From Candidatus Aenigmatarchaeota archaeon (GTDB taxonomy: Archaea; Aenigmatarchaeota; Aenigmatarchaeia; CG10238-14), in the NCBI GenBank assembly GCA_018304545.1, contig JAGVVZ010000001.1, positions 62,001 to 126,000 of the forward strand: a stretch of 64,000 bases of DNA, in the 5' to 3' direction. The notes below the pieces were generated by a model that did no database searches, was not told the DNA's origin, and was given only the letters and a program-made list of their open reading frames with translations. Numbering within the stretch: the first letter of the stretch is position 1; each line of letters starts with the position of its first letter. Of this stretch, positions 51,927 through 60,829 are shown piece by piece. The position numbers were made by a program, and so were the translations under genes.

Positions 51927-52709
51927 ATGGTTTTAGAATGGCTATTAGAAGCTAAAAAAGATAGAAAAAAACCGATATCAATTTTCGTGTTTTCTTTAAT
52001 TTCTTCATTGGTCGCTCTATTCATATCTTACACAGTTTTCAAGGAAGGAACCGGATTTTTCACTATTACAATAATTTCCATTGCTTTAATACCTTTTATA
52101 AACTCCATGATGAGAAGAGAAGAAATAGAAACTGAGGAGATCGGAGAGAACCAGAAATTTTTAGAAAGACATGGAGATATCATATCAGCTTATGCGGCCA
52201 TGTTCTTAGGGATGATAGTAGCAATGTCATTTATTTTTGTCCTGTTACCAGCTAATATAGTTGAGGATATTTTTAATGAACAAATTAAAGAGGTAAAATT
52301 AATACAAGGTCAGTTCACATTCGGCAACCAATTTTTAGATATTTTTGTAAATAATTTGGGCGTCCTAATATTAGCTTTCCTATTTTCATTCATATTAGGT
52401 GCTGGTTCTATCTTAATAATAGCATGGAATGCGTCAGTATTGTCAGCAGCAATTGGACTAATAGCTAAATCTTTCGGCGGTGTGCAAGGCATACCCATAG
52501 GTATAATGACATTTTTGCCGCATGGCAGTTTTGAACTAACAGCATACTTCATAGGCGCTATAGCAGGGGGCCTTATATCAGCGGCCTTGATAAGAAAAAA
52601 TTCTCATAAATTTTTGTTTGTTGTAAAAGACTCTATTACACTTATGCTAGTTTCAATATTTTTCCTCATAGTAGGCGGGATAATAGAAACAGTGATAATC
52701 TTATTTTAA
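51927..52709 (+). CDS. SpoIIM-like integral membrane protein
   Basis: A 260-aa membrane protein with about six helices. The family-like segments are FLPHGSFELTAYFIGAIAGG and NLGVLILAFLFSFILGAGSILIIAWNASVL. SpoIIM-type proteins in archaea have an unknown role in membranes. SD AAGGAGATTTTA precedes the ATG. Its end overlaps the convergent S27ae gene by four bases. Confidence 0.8.
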   Translation: MVLEWLLEAKKDRKKPISIFVFSLISSLVALFISYTVFKEGTGFFTITIISIALIPFINSMMRREEIETEEIGENQKFLERHGDIISAYAAMFLGMIVAMSFIFVLLPANIVEDIFNEQIKEVKLIQGQFTFGNQFLDIFVNNLGVLILAFLFSFILGAGSILIIAWNASVLSAAIGLIAKSFGGVQGIPIGIMTFLPHGSFELTAYFIGAIAGGLISAALIRKNSHKFLFVVKDSITLMLVSIFFLIVGGIIETVIILF

Positions 52710-52882
52710 GGCCAAACGGTATAGTGACATTTACCGCAATAATTCCTTACTTTACCATCCTTTTCCTTATGCTGCGCCATGAATGTTCCTTCGCCACATC
52801 TAGGACACGTTTGTTTAATTTTCTTTAATGTCTCTCCGTCTATTTTCATAAACTCCCATCTCTTCGTTGGTTTATGCTTCAT
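52706..52882 (-). CDS. rps27ae: Ribosomal protein S27ae
   Basis: Small-subunit zinc protein, 58 aa, missed by the track because of its length. CPRCGEGTFMAQHKEKDGK and CGKCHYTVWP give the two CxxC pairs typical of S27ae. The ATG at 52882 overlaps the S24e coding end by 11 bases, with SD GGGAGA in the S24e gene. S24e-S27ae is a standard archaeal gene pair. Confidence 0.93.
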   Translation of the reverse strand: MKHKPTKRWEFMKIDGETLKKIKQTCPRCGEGTFMAQHKEKDGKVRNYCGKCHYTVWP

Positions 52883-53165
52883 TTTCTCCCTCTTTTACCT
52901 CAGCAGGTTTTTCTTCTTTAGGTTTTTCCTTTTTGATCGGCTCTTTCCAAATTCTTGCTTTTATTTTTGATTTTGCCCAACCAAAATCAGAGAAGATGTA
53001 AACCACTTCAACTTTATCCTTATCTGTTTTGAAATGTTCGGCTATCTTAGCTTCAATATCAGTTTTTTTTGGGGTCGCCAAACCCTTATGATCTAACTCT
53101 AATAATATATCCTTCTTTTTAAGAATGACATTTTCTTTCTCGCTCAATAATTTCAACGATAACAT
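52872..53165 (-). CDS. rps24e: Ribosomal protein S24e
   Basis: Small-subunit ribosomal protein, 97 aa. GLATPKKTDIEAKIAEHFKTDKDKVEVVYIFSDFGWAKSKIKARIW matches the S24e core; the C-terminal tail is Lys/Glu/Pro-rich. It precedes S27ae on the same strand. Confidence 0.92.
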   Translation of the reverse strand: MLSLKLLSEKENVILKKKDILLELDHKGLATPKKTDIEAKIAEHFKTDKDKVEVVYIFSDFGWAKSKIKARIWKEPIKKEKPKEEKPAEVKEGENEA

Positions 53166-53279
53166 TCATTACACCGATATTTGTTTATATTTTTACCTTA
53201 TTAAACAAATTTAAAGGTTTTCAAATGGCAGTTAACAGTTCAATACAATTTATAATCTTATATATTATAAGTATTATCT

Positions 53280-54122
53280 ATGTTATCAACTCTTTTGTTA
53301 ATTGTTATATCCACATTGCTAGTTAGTCTAATATCATTGATGGGGGTATTAATCCTTGTATCAAGAAGAAAACTACTAAATTATATACTATTTTTTCTAG
53401 TCGCTTTCGCTGCTGGTTCAATGTTAGGAACAGCATTCCTGGAACTGTTACCCGAATCCATTCATTCCCTGGGCGTAAATGGCTTAACTTACGCTTTGAT
53501 TGGAATTTTGATTTTTTTTGTAATAGAACGATATATACACTGGCATCATTGCCATAAAGAGCATACCGATGTTCGACCAATAACTTATCTGAATCTAATC
53601 GGAGACGGTATTCATAATATACTTGATGGTATGATAATTGCTGTTAGTTATTTAACTGATTTTAAATTAGGAATAATGTCGACTCTAGCTATCGCTCTTC
53701 ATGAGATCCCGCAAGAATTCAGTGATTTCGGCATATTAATTCACGGCGGATTAAAAATCAAGAAGGCTTTGGTATATAATTTAATTTCAGCATCCTTAGC
53801 AATATTAGGTGCTATCTTAACATTCGCATTTGCAACAAAAATAGAACTTATATCGCCAATACTTCTCGGCATATCAGGTGGTGGATTCATTTATCTATCA
53901 TTGACTGACATAATACCGGAATTGCACAAAGAAACAAAAACAAGCAAAATAGTTTTTCAGAGCATTGCTTTACTGCTAGGTTTGCTAATTATTTTCTCGT
54001 TAAACCTGATGCTACCACACATAGATACAGAAGAACAAAATTTGGAGATAATTAATAACATCAGCAAATCAGAATTAAACACGGAATCTCAATATAGCAC
54101 CTATTCCACCTATTTGTTTTAA
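53280..54122 (+). CDS. ZIP-family metal transporter
   Basis: A 280-aa transporter for Zn or Fe. The signature metal site is HNILDGMIIAVSYL and ALHEIPQEFSDFGILIHGG in adjacent helices, and a His-rich loop (HWHHCHKEHTD) occurs before. Eight membrane helices are predicted. The last 48 bases overlap the 3' end of the aRF1 gene on the opposite strand, encoding the polar tail (SKSELNTESQYSTYSTYLF). Confidence 0.9.
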   Translation: MLSTLLLIVISTLLVSLISLMGVLILVSRRKLLNYILFFLVAFAAGSMLGTAFLELLPESIHSLGVNGLTYALIGILIFFVIERYIHWHHCHKEHTDVRPITYLNLIGDGIHNILDGMIIAVSYLTDFKLGIMSTLAIALHEIPQEFSDFGILIHGGLKIKKALVYNLISASLAILGAILTFAFATKIELISPILLGISGGGFIYLSLTDIIPELHKETKTSKIVFQSIALLLGLLIIFSLNLMLPHIDTEEQNLEIINNISKSELNTESQYSTYSTYLF

Positions 54123-55283
54123 TTGTTCGCCTTCTCTTGAACCTATAGAAATTATCTCAACTTCAGAGCCCATATTCTTAGCTCTTTGTGAAATTATTTC
54201 TGTCAATTCCTCCTCACTCTCAACATTCATAACTGCCCCGCAATTGGGACATTTGACTTTTGTATGTGGCTTTTCTTCTTTTTCATGCTCTGTCCCGCAT
54301 TGGCATCTCAATTTCATTTTCACCCAATCAAAAATTTCGGAAATCACAACTACGTCTACAGCGCCAAAATTTAATGCATTATTAACCGCATCTAATCCGT
54401 AAACCGCTAATCCGTCTTCTTTTTGCAAATGAGTGAAAAATTTTTGCATCAGATGTTTTTCTTTAACAGCTGCCGCTTCCTGTATTAAATGCTCGCCGCG
54501 ATGAAAAGCTTCTTCCATTCCCTGTATATCCATATAACTGGTATCAACAACACCCAAAAGTTTTTTTCTTAATTCATGATCTAGATATTCGCCCTCAACA
54601 AACTTTTCTTTCAACGGACCCGGACCGCCAATTATTATTCCTTTCAAGTCCTTCTGCTGTTTTAAAATATCATTTGCCATCTCTGCGGTCTTTTTCATGT
54701 GATCGATTTTTGCATCCTCTCTGATACGGGCATACCTTTGCTGACTCCAGCCGCCTTTTGTAGTCTTCCCCGGAACCAAAGAATCGACGTGCTTCTCTAA
54801 GGAAACTCTCTTTCCTGTTAAAAATCCTATATCAGAACCGGATGTATCTATCAGTATTGCACCGTAAATTTCTTTTTCTCTGATCATCTCTTTTAGTGGA
54901 TCCAAACTGAAAGTTTGATCGCACCAATACATTTTTTGGTATAGTGGTTCTATTGGTTCTATTGACCATAGTTTAATATCGTTCTGACCTTCCTTCTCTG
55001 AAACATTGCCACAAAAAATGACTAATCCATTTTTAGGTGTTTGTCTGAACTGACGAAGATGATTCATGGTTTTCTCCAAAGCATCTAGAACATTACCACG
55101 AGTAACTCTTGATTTGACATTTTGTGTTAGTGCATACTCCTGTTTAAGCATGTTCAAAATTTCTTGAAGATTGAAGCTTGTGGGTATATACAAAGAAATT
55201 AATTCTGTATGTCTTCCTCTAATAGCTTCTAATTCTTCTAGTATTTTTTTCAGTTTTATCGCAGCTGGAGTGTTAAATAAACT
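54075..55283 (-). CDS. prf1: Peptide chain release factor aRF1 with GGW instead of GGQ
   Basis: Class I release factor that recognises all stop codons and triggers peptide release. N domain: LKKILEELEAIRGRHTELIS, LYIPTSF and TQNVKSRVTRGNV (NIKS-like). M domain: PGKTTKGGWSQQRYARIRED, where GGQ is expected; the codon is TGG. C domain: IIGGPGPLKEKF, YGLDAVNNALNFGAVD and a zinc ribbon (CQCG ... CPNCG). The open frame runs from just after the valS TGA (55284-55286), in the same frame, with no ATG, GTG or TTG until the TTG at 55193 inside conserved LYIP. It is convergent with the ZIP gene, overlapping 48 bases. Confidence 0.9.
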   Translation of the reverse strand, partial: SLFNTPAAIKLKKILEELEAIRGRHTELISLYIPTSFNLQEILNMLKQEYALTQNVKSRVTRGNVLDALEKTMNHLRQFRQTPKNGLVIFCGNVSEKEGQNDIKLWSIEPIEPLYQKMYWCDQTFSLDPLKEMIREKEIYGAILIDTSGSDIGFLTGKRVSLEKHVDSLVPGKTTKGGWSQQRYARIREDAKIDHMKKTAEMANDILKQQKDLKGIIIGGPGPLKEKFVEGEYLDHELRKKLLGVVDTSYMDIQGMEEAFHRGEHLIQEAAAVKEKHLMQKFFTHLQKEDGLAVYGLDAVNNALNFGAVDVVVISEIFDWVKMKLRCQCGTEHEKEEKPHTKVKCPNCGAVMNVESEEELTEIISQRAKNMGSEVEIISIGSREGEQLKQIGGIGAILRFRV

Positions 55284-57632
55284 TCACCTTATATTATGCA
55301 TCCTCTTTAAATCTTTCTCCAGAATTATTAAATCTTTTGGTATTTCCACTTGTATTTCAGCTTTCAAACTAAGATTTTTGTCTTTTTTCGTTTTCCAAAC
55401 ATCTGTATTGAATTGGATCAAGTTATCAGTTAATCCTTCTAATTTAAAGTCCCATTCTGCTTGTGGGAATTCTTCCAAGTGCACACTCTCTTTCCCATAT
55501 AATTCTCCCCATATGTAATCAGTAATGAAAGGTGTCAAAGGAGCCAACAATTTCAGAACTGTTCTCAGAATTATGTGTAAAGTATGCCAAGCTGCTTCCT
55601 GTTCTTTTTCATTAAAACCTTCACCATATGCTCTTGTTTTAACCATCTCTATGTAATGAGATGCAAAAAGATTCCATACAAAGTTTCTTATAGCATTCGC
55701 AGCATCACTAAATGCATATTCCTCATAGTCTTTCCTAACTCTTTTGATTAAAACACCTAGTTCACTTAATATCCATTTATCTGATTCGCATAATTTGTTT
55801 TGCTCTGAATCTGGAAATCCTGAAATAAAACGGGTGATATTCCATAATTTTGTTAAAAATTTAGACGAACCTTCAATTCGTTCAAAAGAGCATCTTATGT
55901 CTCCTCGAGTAATGTCTCCCTCAAGAACGCTCCATATTCTAAATGCTTCAGCGCCATATTTTTTCAAAATCTCTTGCGGGTCAACAACATTTCCCAAGCT
56001 TTTGCTCATTTTCTCTCCTTTTTCATCAACGATATGCATATGTATCCAAGCATCCTTGAACGGAGCTTTATTATATAAGTGGAAAGATTTCAGAACTGTA
56101 TAGTAAAGCCAATTTCTGACTATCTCCTTCCCCTGAGGCCTCATTCCACACGGGAGGTGTTTTTTGAAAAATTCTTTGTCCCATAAGTAACCTAAAATAT
56201 AAGCCTCTGACGACGAAGAATCAAACCACGTGTCAAACGTTCTGTCCTCTCCTCTGAACTCTGTGCCATTACATTTTGGACATTTTTTAATCGGTGGGCT
56301 TTCTTTCCATGGCTGGTAGTATTTTCCTGGTTCTGGCACATATACAAAATTGCATTTTTTACAGTACCACAATGGCACTTCAGTACCATAATATCTTCTT
56401 CTAGACAATACCCAATCGATAGAAATGGAATTTATCCAGTCAAACAATATCTGTTTGCTTTCTGGCGCAAAGAAACTTATTTCATTTGATATTTTCTTCA
56501 GTTCGTTAACATAATCCACTTGCTTTAGATAAAATTCTTTCAGCGCAACGAATTCAATAGGATTTTTGGATCTCCAACATACTGGCTGTCTGTTATCTAT
56601 TTGATCCTGCTTTGTTATCAGATTAGCCTTTTTCAAATCATCTATTATATTTTTTCTAGCATCTTCAACAGCTAATCCATTATATTCACCTGCATTCTCA
56701 TTCATGAGTCCGTTCGTATTGATTGCGTATGTGGGTTCAATACTCAACTCTCTCAATAACCTGACATCGCTAAAATCACCAAAACTGCATATCATAACAA
56801 GCCCGGAACCAAAATCAAGTTTTGCATATGGATGTGATTTTATCTTGACTTCATGACCAAATATTGGGACTACTGCGGTTTTACCTTCCAACTTTTTGTA
56901 TCTTTTATCATCGGGATTAAAAAGAATGATTTTACAAGAGCACAATAACTCTGGCCTTGTCGTTGCTATGAGTATATCCTCATCCGTTTCTTTGACTTTG
57001 AATTTTATAAAATTCAAGGAAGTTTTCCCTTCTTTATATTCGACTTCAGCATCAGCAATCGCCGTCCTGCATATAGAACAATAATTGGTGGGCTTCAAAT
57101 CTTCATATATCAATCCTTTCTTCCACAATTCAATGAATGTCTCTTGTGTCAGCTTTCTGTATTCCGGATCGTCTGTATCATATCTACCGCCAATGTCATA
57201 ATCAATTTTCCAATCATTACAACTTAATCCAAGTTTTTTAAATGAATCCAAGGAAGCATCACCCGCTTCTTCTAACATCTTTTTGCATTTTAGAATAAAT
57301 TCCTCTCTTGGCGTTTCGTGCATAACTATTTTGAATATTTTCTCAGCCATAACCTCTATCGGCAACCCGTTCTTGTCTAATCCCATCGGAAAAAGAACGT
57401 TGAATCCCAGCATTCTTCTGGATCGTGCCATCATGTCCTGCCAAGTGTATGTGTAAGCATGACCGATATGAATAGGCGTATTAACATAGGGTGGAGGCGT
57501 ATCTATGCTATACAACGGCTTTTTACTCTTTTTATCAAATTTGTATAGTTTTTCCTCTTGCCATTTTTCAAACATTAATAATTCTATATCATGTTCCCAT
57601 GTTTTCTGTTTTATTTTAGATTTAAACTCCAT
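55284..57632 (-). CDS. valS: Valyl-tRNA synthetase
   Basis: Class I synthetase of 782 aa. YVNTPIHIGHAYTYTWQDMM contains HIGH, IVDEKGEKMSKSLGNVVDP contains KMSKS, and the editing domain has ATTRPELL. RTFDTWFDSSSSE and the segment VMICSFGDFSDVRLLREL are typical of archaeal ValRS. Cysteine pairs (CSIC, CKKC/CPKC) suggest bound zinc. The last codons RMHNIR and the stop overlap the SD AAGGTGA of the following aRF1 frame. A 236-base gap lies upstream. Confidence 0.94.
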   Translation of the reverse strand: MEFKSKIKQKTWEHDIELLMFEKWQEEKLYKFDKKSKKPLYSIDTPPPYVNTPIHIGHAYTYTWQDMMARSRRMLGFNVLFPMGLDKNGLPIEVMAEKIFKIVMHETPREEFILKCKKMLEEAGDASLDSFKKLGLSCNDWKIDYDIGGRYDTDDPEYRKLTQETFIELWKKGLIYEDLKPTNYCSICRTAIADAEVEYKEGKTSLNFIKFKVKETDEDILIATTRPELLCSCKIILFNPDDKRYKKLEGKTAVVPIFGHEVKIKSHPYAKLDFGSGLVMICSFGDFSDVRLLRELSIEPTYAINTNGLMNENAGEYNGLAVEDARKNIIDDLKKANLITKQDQIDNRQPVCWRSKNPIEFVALKEFYLKQVDYVNELKKISNEISFFAPESKQILFDWINSISIDWVLSRRRYYGTEVPLWYCKKCNFVYVPEPGKYYQPWKESPPIKKCPKCNGTEFRGEDRTFDTWFDSSSSEAYILGYLWDKEFFKKHLPCGMRPQGKEIVRNWLYYTVLKSFHLYNKAPFKDAWIHMHIVDEKGEKMSKSLGNVVDPQEILKKYGAEAFRIWSVLEGDITRGDIRCSFERIEGSSKFLTKLWNITRFISGFPDSEQNKLCESDKWILSELGVLIKRVRKDYEEYAFSDAANAIRNFVWNLFASHYIEMVKTRAYGEGFNEKEQEAAWHTLHIILRTVLKLLAPLTPFITDYIWGELYGKESVHLEEFPQAEWDFKLEGLTDNLIQFNTDVWKTKKDKNLSLKAEIQVEIPKDLIILEKDLKRMHNIR

Positions 57633-57868
57633 ATTAACACCAATAACAATTATTAGATTTTAGGATGAGAAGTTTAAAAATACAATTAAGTGAAGCGTCA
57701 ATACTGTAATACCCGGCTTTCACCCATCTTAAACACTTTATAGAAATACTATAAGTAACTATTTAAGAGTTTCCATATAGTATCAAAAAATAATTTTACT
57801 TAACAGTGATTATTATGTTAAAAGTCAGAAATCAATTTTAAAGTTGAAAGGTATATTATGTTGATAAA

Positions 57869-58093
57869 ATGGTTACTATATATGATCATGGGAATAACAC
57901 ATATTCTACTAGAAGAAATACTGGTTTTATAACAATCGCAGGACTTATAGTAGACGAAGATGTATATAAAAAATATTTAGCTTATAAAAATCGTCGTTCA
58001 GGTGACTCTGTCGGTTGTTCTTCGGGTTCAAGAGGTGCGATAATAGCCACAATAGAAAGTAATGGGGCCGCATATAAGAAAGTTGATGATTAA
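57869..58093 (+). CDS. Hypothetical protein, 74 aa
   Basis: Not recognised. The short protein has a beta-rich start (MVTIYDHGNNTYSTRRNTGFITIAGLIVDED) and a Ser/Gly-rich middle. It has no cysteine pairs apart from one Cys. It is convergent with the metallophosphoesterase gene and shares four bases with it. Confidence 0.4.
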   Translation: MVTIYDHGNNTYSTRRNTGFITIAGLIVDEDVYKKYLAYKNRRSGDSVGCSSGSRGAIIATIESNGAAYKKVDD

Positions 58094-58809
58094 AAAAATT
58101 TCTCCAGTCCGGCTTTCAAGTCTTTCTCTGTATCTATCAGCGTTATACCATTATTCAATGTTAAACCAACATTAAACACCGGAACTGAATCTATCCACAC
58201 TTGTTTTTTACCCCGATGAGCGTGACCACATAAAACAATATCGGGCCTTTTTTCTATTATAACCTTTTCAAAAAATCTACTCCCCATCTCTGGAAACTGC
58301 ACAGGGTTTTCGCCCTCAAGTATTTTATATGTGGGAACATAATGGGTCATCAGAATTTTAAAATCGGCATCCAAATCATTTAACAACATAGATATTTTTT
58401 CTGTACGATCTCTATAATGCTCCATTATACCTTGTATGTTTTTTGATTGCCAGAATGTTGGTCTATCAAGAGATCCTTTAGTTCCGACAACACCTATTTT
58501 TTTATCATGAATGTCAAAAACAGTACTTTCGTCTTCCAAAAAAATAATTTCTGGGTTCTCTTTTTTCATTAATTCAGTATTTTCAGGTCCAAATTCAGAA
58601 TTGCCGAAACAAGAAACTATAGGACAATTGATTTTTCCAAATAAAGAGTTATAGATCTTTCTGTATTCCAACACAAGGCCTCTATCTACTATATCACCAA
58701 CTAAAAGAAACAAATCGGGTTTTTTATTATCAATATGCAAATCTAACGATTTCACAAATAGGTCAAAAAATTTGGGCGAATGAATATCGCTAACAGCAGC
58801 TATTAACAT
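58090..58809 (-). CDS. Metallophosphoesterase (calcineurin-like)
   Basis: A 239-aa phosphoesterase. Motifs are IAAVSDIHSP, LFLLVGDIVDRG, SCFGNSEFG (GNHD variant), MTHYVPT and DIVLCGHAHRGKK, giving a complete dinuclear metal site except for the altered GNHD. Substrate unknown. It is followed in the window by a second phosphoesterase-like gene on the same strand, about 90 bases further upstream. Confidence 0.88.
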   Translation of the reverse strand: MLIAAVSDIHSPKFFDLFVKSLDLHIDNKKPDLFLLVGDIVDRGLVLEYRKIYNSLFGKINCPIVSCFGNSEFGPENTELMKKENPEIIFLEDESTVFDIHDKKIGVVGTKGSLDRPTFWQSKNIQGIMEHYRDRTEKISMLLNDLDADFKILMTHYVPTYKILEGENPVQFPEMGSRFFEKVIIEKRPDIVLCGHAHRGKKQVWIDSVPVFNVGLTLNNGITLIDTEKDLKAGLEKFF

Positions 58810-58897
58810 ATGCCTAAATATAATTAGAGCAAGGATTTATTTAGTATAGTATGCTTCCTTAAGACAAATTTTATATAAAATTACTCTAATAATTTGT

Positions 58898-60244
58898 TTA
58901 ATATGGATAGAACACAACTTCAAATCTTTCCATTTGTATTCCGCCTAATCCGGCATGGGTAGATATCTGATCCTCAAAGCAAACAACTTCCTTGCCATCA
59001 AAATCACCAAACAAGATTATATCTGCCTGATTCTTCATTTTTGCCCATTTCTCTAATTTTTTAATTTCGTAAGAACTTAGCAAATATTTATGCAGAGGAT
59101 TTTTTTCTCTTCCAAAATACGATATTTTTTTGTTATTTTTTTTAACTGCTACCATACCTATTCCATTCACACTGATTAGTCTCTGTATCAAACCGGGATA
59201 AATTTTATTAATTTCATTTTCACTTAATCTGTGTTTAAAATCTCTGAAATAAATCAAAGACGTTGGCCCACCATCCAAAATTATAATTCTTGCTTTTGGG
59301 TTTTTATCTTCTGAATAGTATATATCTGGAAATTCCGCAATCAATTTTTTATTTAAATTCAAGTGTTCTGACAATATATCTTCTAATCTTTTTTTATTCA
59401 ATCTCTGAAATATTTTAGAATATGTTTGTCCATGATCAGAAAATAATTTAACAACGTATCCTTTTCTGTTCGCCATAATAAGCAATTTTGTAATATACCC
59501 GTCCATCAACTTGAGTTCGTTAAATGTAAGCTTATTTTTATTACCAAATCTATGAGCCACCATATCATAACCTTCCCAATTCCAATATATCGGATGTGTT
59601 TCTTTTCTTATCTCATCAAATATCTTAGATATAGAATAATGGGGCAGTATACCTGTACCAAAAGATCTGGCTAAAATCAAGATTGGTTTTATTTTAACTC
59701 TATATTTGGGATTTATAGTCAACCATCCAAAAAAATCCTCTTTTGTTTCAATGAAAATGTGTTTAATAACATTTAATGCTAGTGCTGGCTTATTTACAAA
59801 ACTATATTCCAAGATTTTTTTTAATGATTTTTTTATAGATATTTCAGATTTAGCATTGGCGCTCATAGACAAGGATGAAACATTGCTACTCCCACCAGAA
59901 AATATTGAATCAAATACTACCCCACGCGTAAATTTTCCATGTTTTTTCATCTGTATTTGTCCTTCCAGTTCAAACATTAAATCTCCGAACGACGCGCTTA
60001 TTAATTTGTCCTTTTTCTTTATATACCATCTATAGCCTAGTATATTCTCGCTGAGTCCATAAAAAAGTTTGGCTTGAAAAATAACGGTAGAGCTGGGTAA
60101 AACAGTTCTTTTTTTAAGAATATTCACGTTTTTTATTTCTAAGTATTTTTTCAAATGCGGCATGTATCCGTCTTCTAAGGCTTTTTTCAATATGGAATAA
60201 GAAAGACCGTCTATCTGAAGATATATTATTTTATTCTTTTTCAA
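58898..60244 (-). CDS. Alkaline-phosphatase-superfamily phosphodiesterase (type I)
   Basis: A 448-aa enzyme. Residues that match the superfamily are LQIDGLSYSIL (metal Asp), PSSTVIFQAKLFYG (Ser/Thr nucleophile), EGYDMVAHRFG (Asp and His), KLFSDHGQTYS (Asp-His) and STHAGLGG (metal His). This is the phosphodiesterase/nucleotide pyrophosphatase branch. No clear signal peptide is seen; the substrate is unknown. The start is ATG 60244. Confidence 0.8.
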   Translation of the reverse strand: MKKNKIIYLQIDGLSYSILKKALEDGYMPHLKKYLEIKNVNILKKRTVLPSSTVIFQAKLFYGLSENILGYRWYIKKKDKLISASFGDLMFELEGQIQMKKHGKFTRGVVFDSIFSGGSSNVSSLSMSANAKSEISIKKSLKKILEYSFVNKPALALNVIKHIFIETKEDFFGWLTINPKYRVKIKPILILARSFGTGILPHYSISKIFDEIRKETHPIYWNWEGYDMVAHRFGNKNKLTFNELKLMDGYITKLLIMANRKGYVVKLFSDHGQTYSKIFQRLNKKRLEDILSEHLNLNKKLIAEFPDIYYSEDKNPKARIIILDGGPTSLIYFRDFKHRLSENEINKIYPGLIQRLISVNGIGMVAVKKNNKKISYFGREKNPLHKYLLSSYEIKKLEKWAKMKNQADIILFGDFDGKEVVCFEDQISTHAGLGGIQMERFEVVFYPY

Positions 60245-60345
60245 GATTTAATCACCAGTCAATTGAAATATGAATAGGCTTCATTCTCTTTAAGTGTTAT
60301 TAGTAAAAGAATAAGAAATTACTCTCTAAATACTTTATAGATAGT

Positions 60346-60534
60346 ATGAATCCGGCGCCATATAGATCGAACGGCCCTTCTATGGGTATTTATGGGATAT
60401 TAGGTGGGCTATCTAGCCTAATGATATATGGAACATTTATACATTTATCTAACAACTACGCCAACGATATACATGTAATAGTTGCTGTTATACTGGGATC
60501 TATCATAGGGGGAATTTATGGCAATACGAGATAA
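60346..60534 (+). CDS. Hypothetical small membrane protein, 62 aa
   Basis: Two membrane helices (GIYGILGGLSSLMIYGTFIHL and IHVIVAVILGSIIGGIYG) are joined by a short polar loop with NNYAND. Gly-rich helices suggest close packing. Family not recognised. A TATA-like stretch (aatactttata) is about 20-30 bases upstream, so it may be leaderless. Confidence 0.5.
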   Translation: MNPAPYRSNGPSMGIYGILGGLSSLMIYGTFIHLSNNYANDIHVIVAVILGSIIGGIYGNTR

Positions 60535-60620
60535 TAATTACTATTCTACCGATAGATTTCTTTAATACAAACAAAATTAAAATTCTTTAATAAAGCAAAT
60601 CAATTATTTTAGGTGGAGCA

Positions 60621-60812
60621 ATGGAATATTTTTTCAAATGTGATTGTGGTATCATAATAAGATGTCAAGCATCAAATGACATAGAAGGGCTACGGAGATT
60701 GGTTATTGATGGGACTAAACATATGAAATCCGTGCATTCTGATATAAAAATATCTGAAAAAAATATGAAGAAAATAGAAGAAAGAATCAGAAAAGAAATG
60801 AAAAGAAAGTGA
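60621..60812 (+). CDS. DUF1059-like small protein
   Basis: A 63-aa protein starting MEYFFKCDCGIIIRCQAS, with a later TKHMKSVH pattern, like the metal-binding-type DUF1059 family (CxCG near the start and H-x-x-x-x-H at the end). SD AGGTGGAGC precedes the ATG. Function unknown. Confidence 0.7.
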   Translation: MEYFFKCDCGIIIRCQASNDIEGLRRLVIDGTKHMKSVHSDIKISEKNMKKIEERIRKEMKRK

Positions 60813-60829
60813 TCCCAATAATAAAATTC

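Noticed and set aside
54740-55290. Reassignment of TGA as a sense codon, which would merge valS and aRF1
   Set aside because: Other genes in the window end at TGA at sensible places (for example the HAD-Nudix gene and the GINS gene), and no conserved gene contains an internal TGA. TAA, TAG and TGA all serve as stops here.
57633-57868. Short ORFs and possible leader elements upstream of valS (such as MGESRVLQY)
   Set aside because: No SD of quality, no repeat and no clear structure. I see only AT-rich sequence that probably holds promoters.
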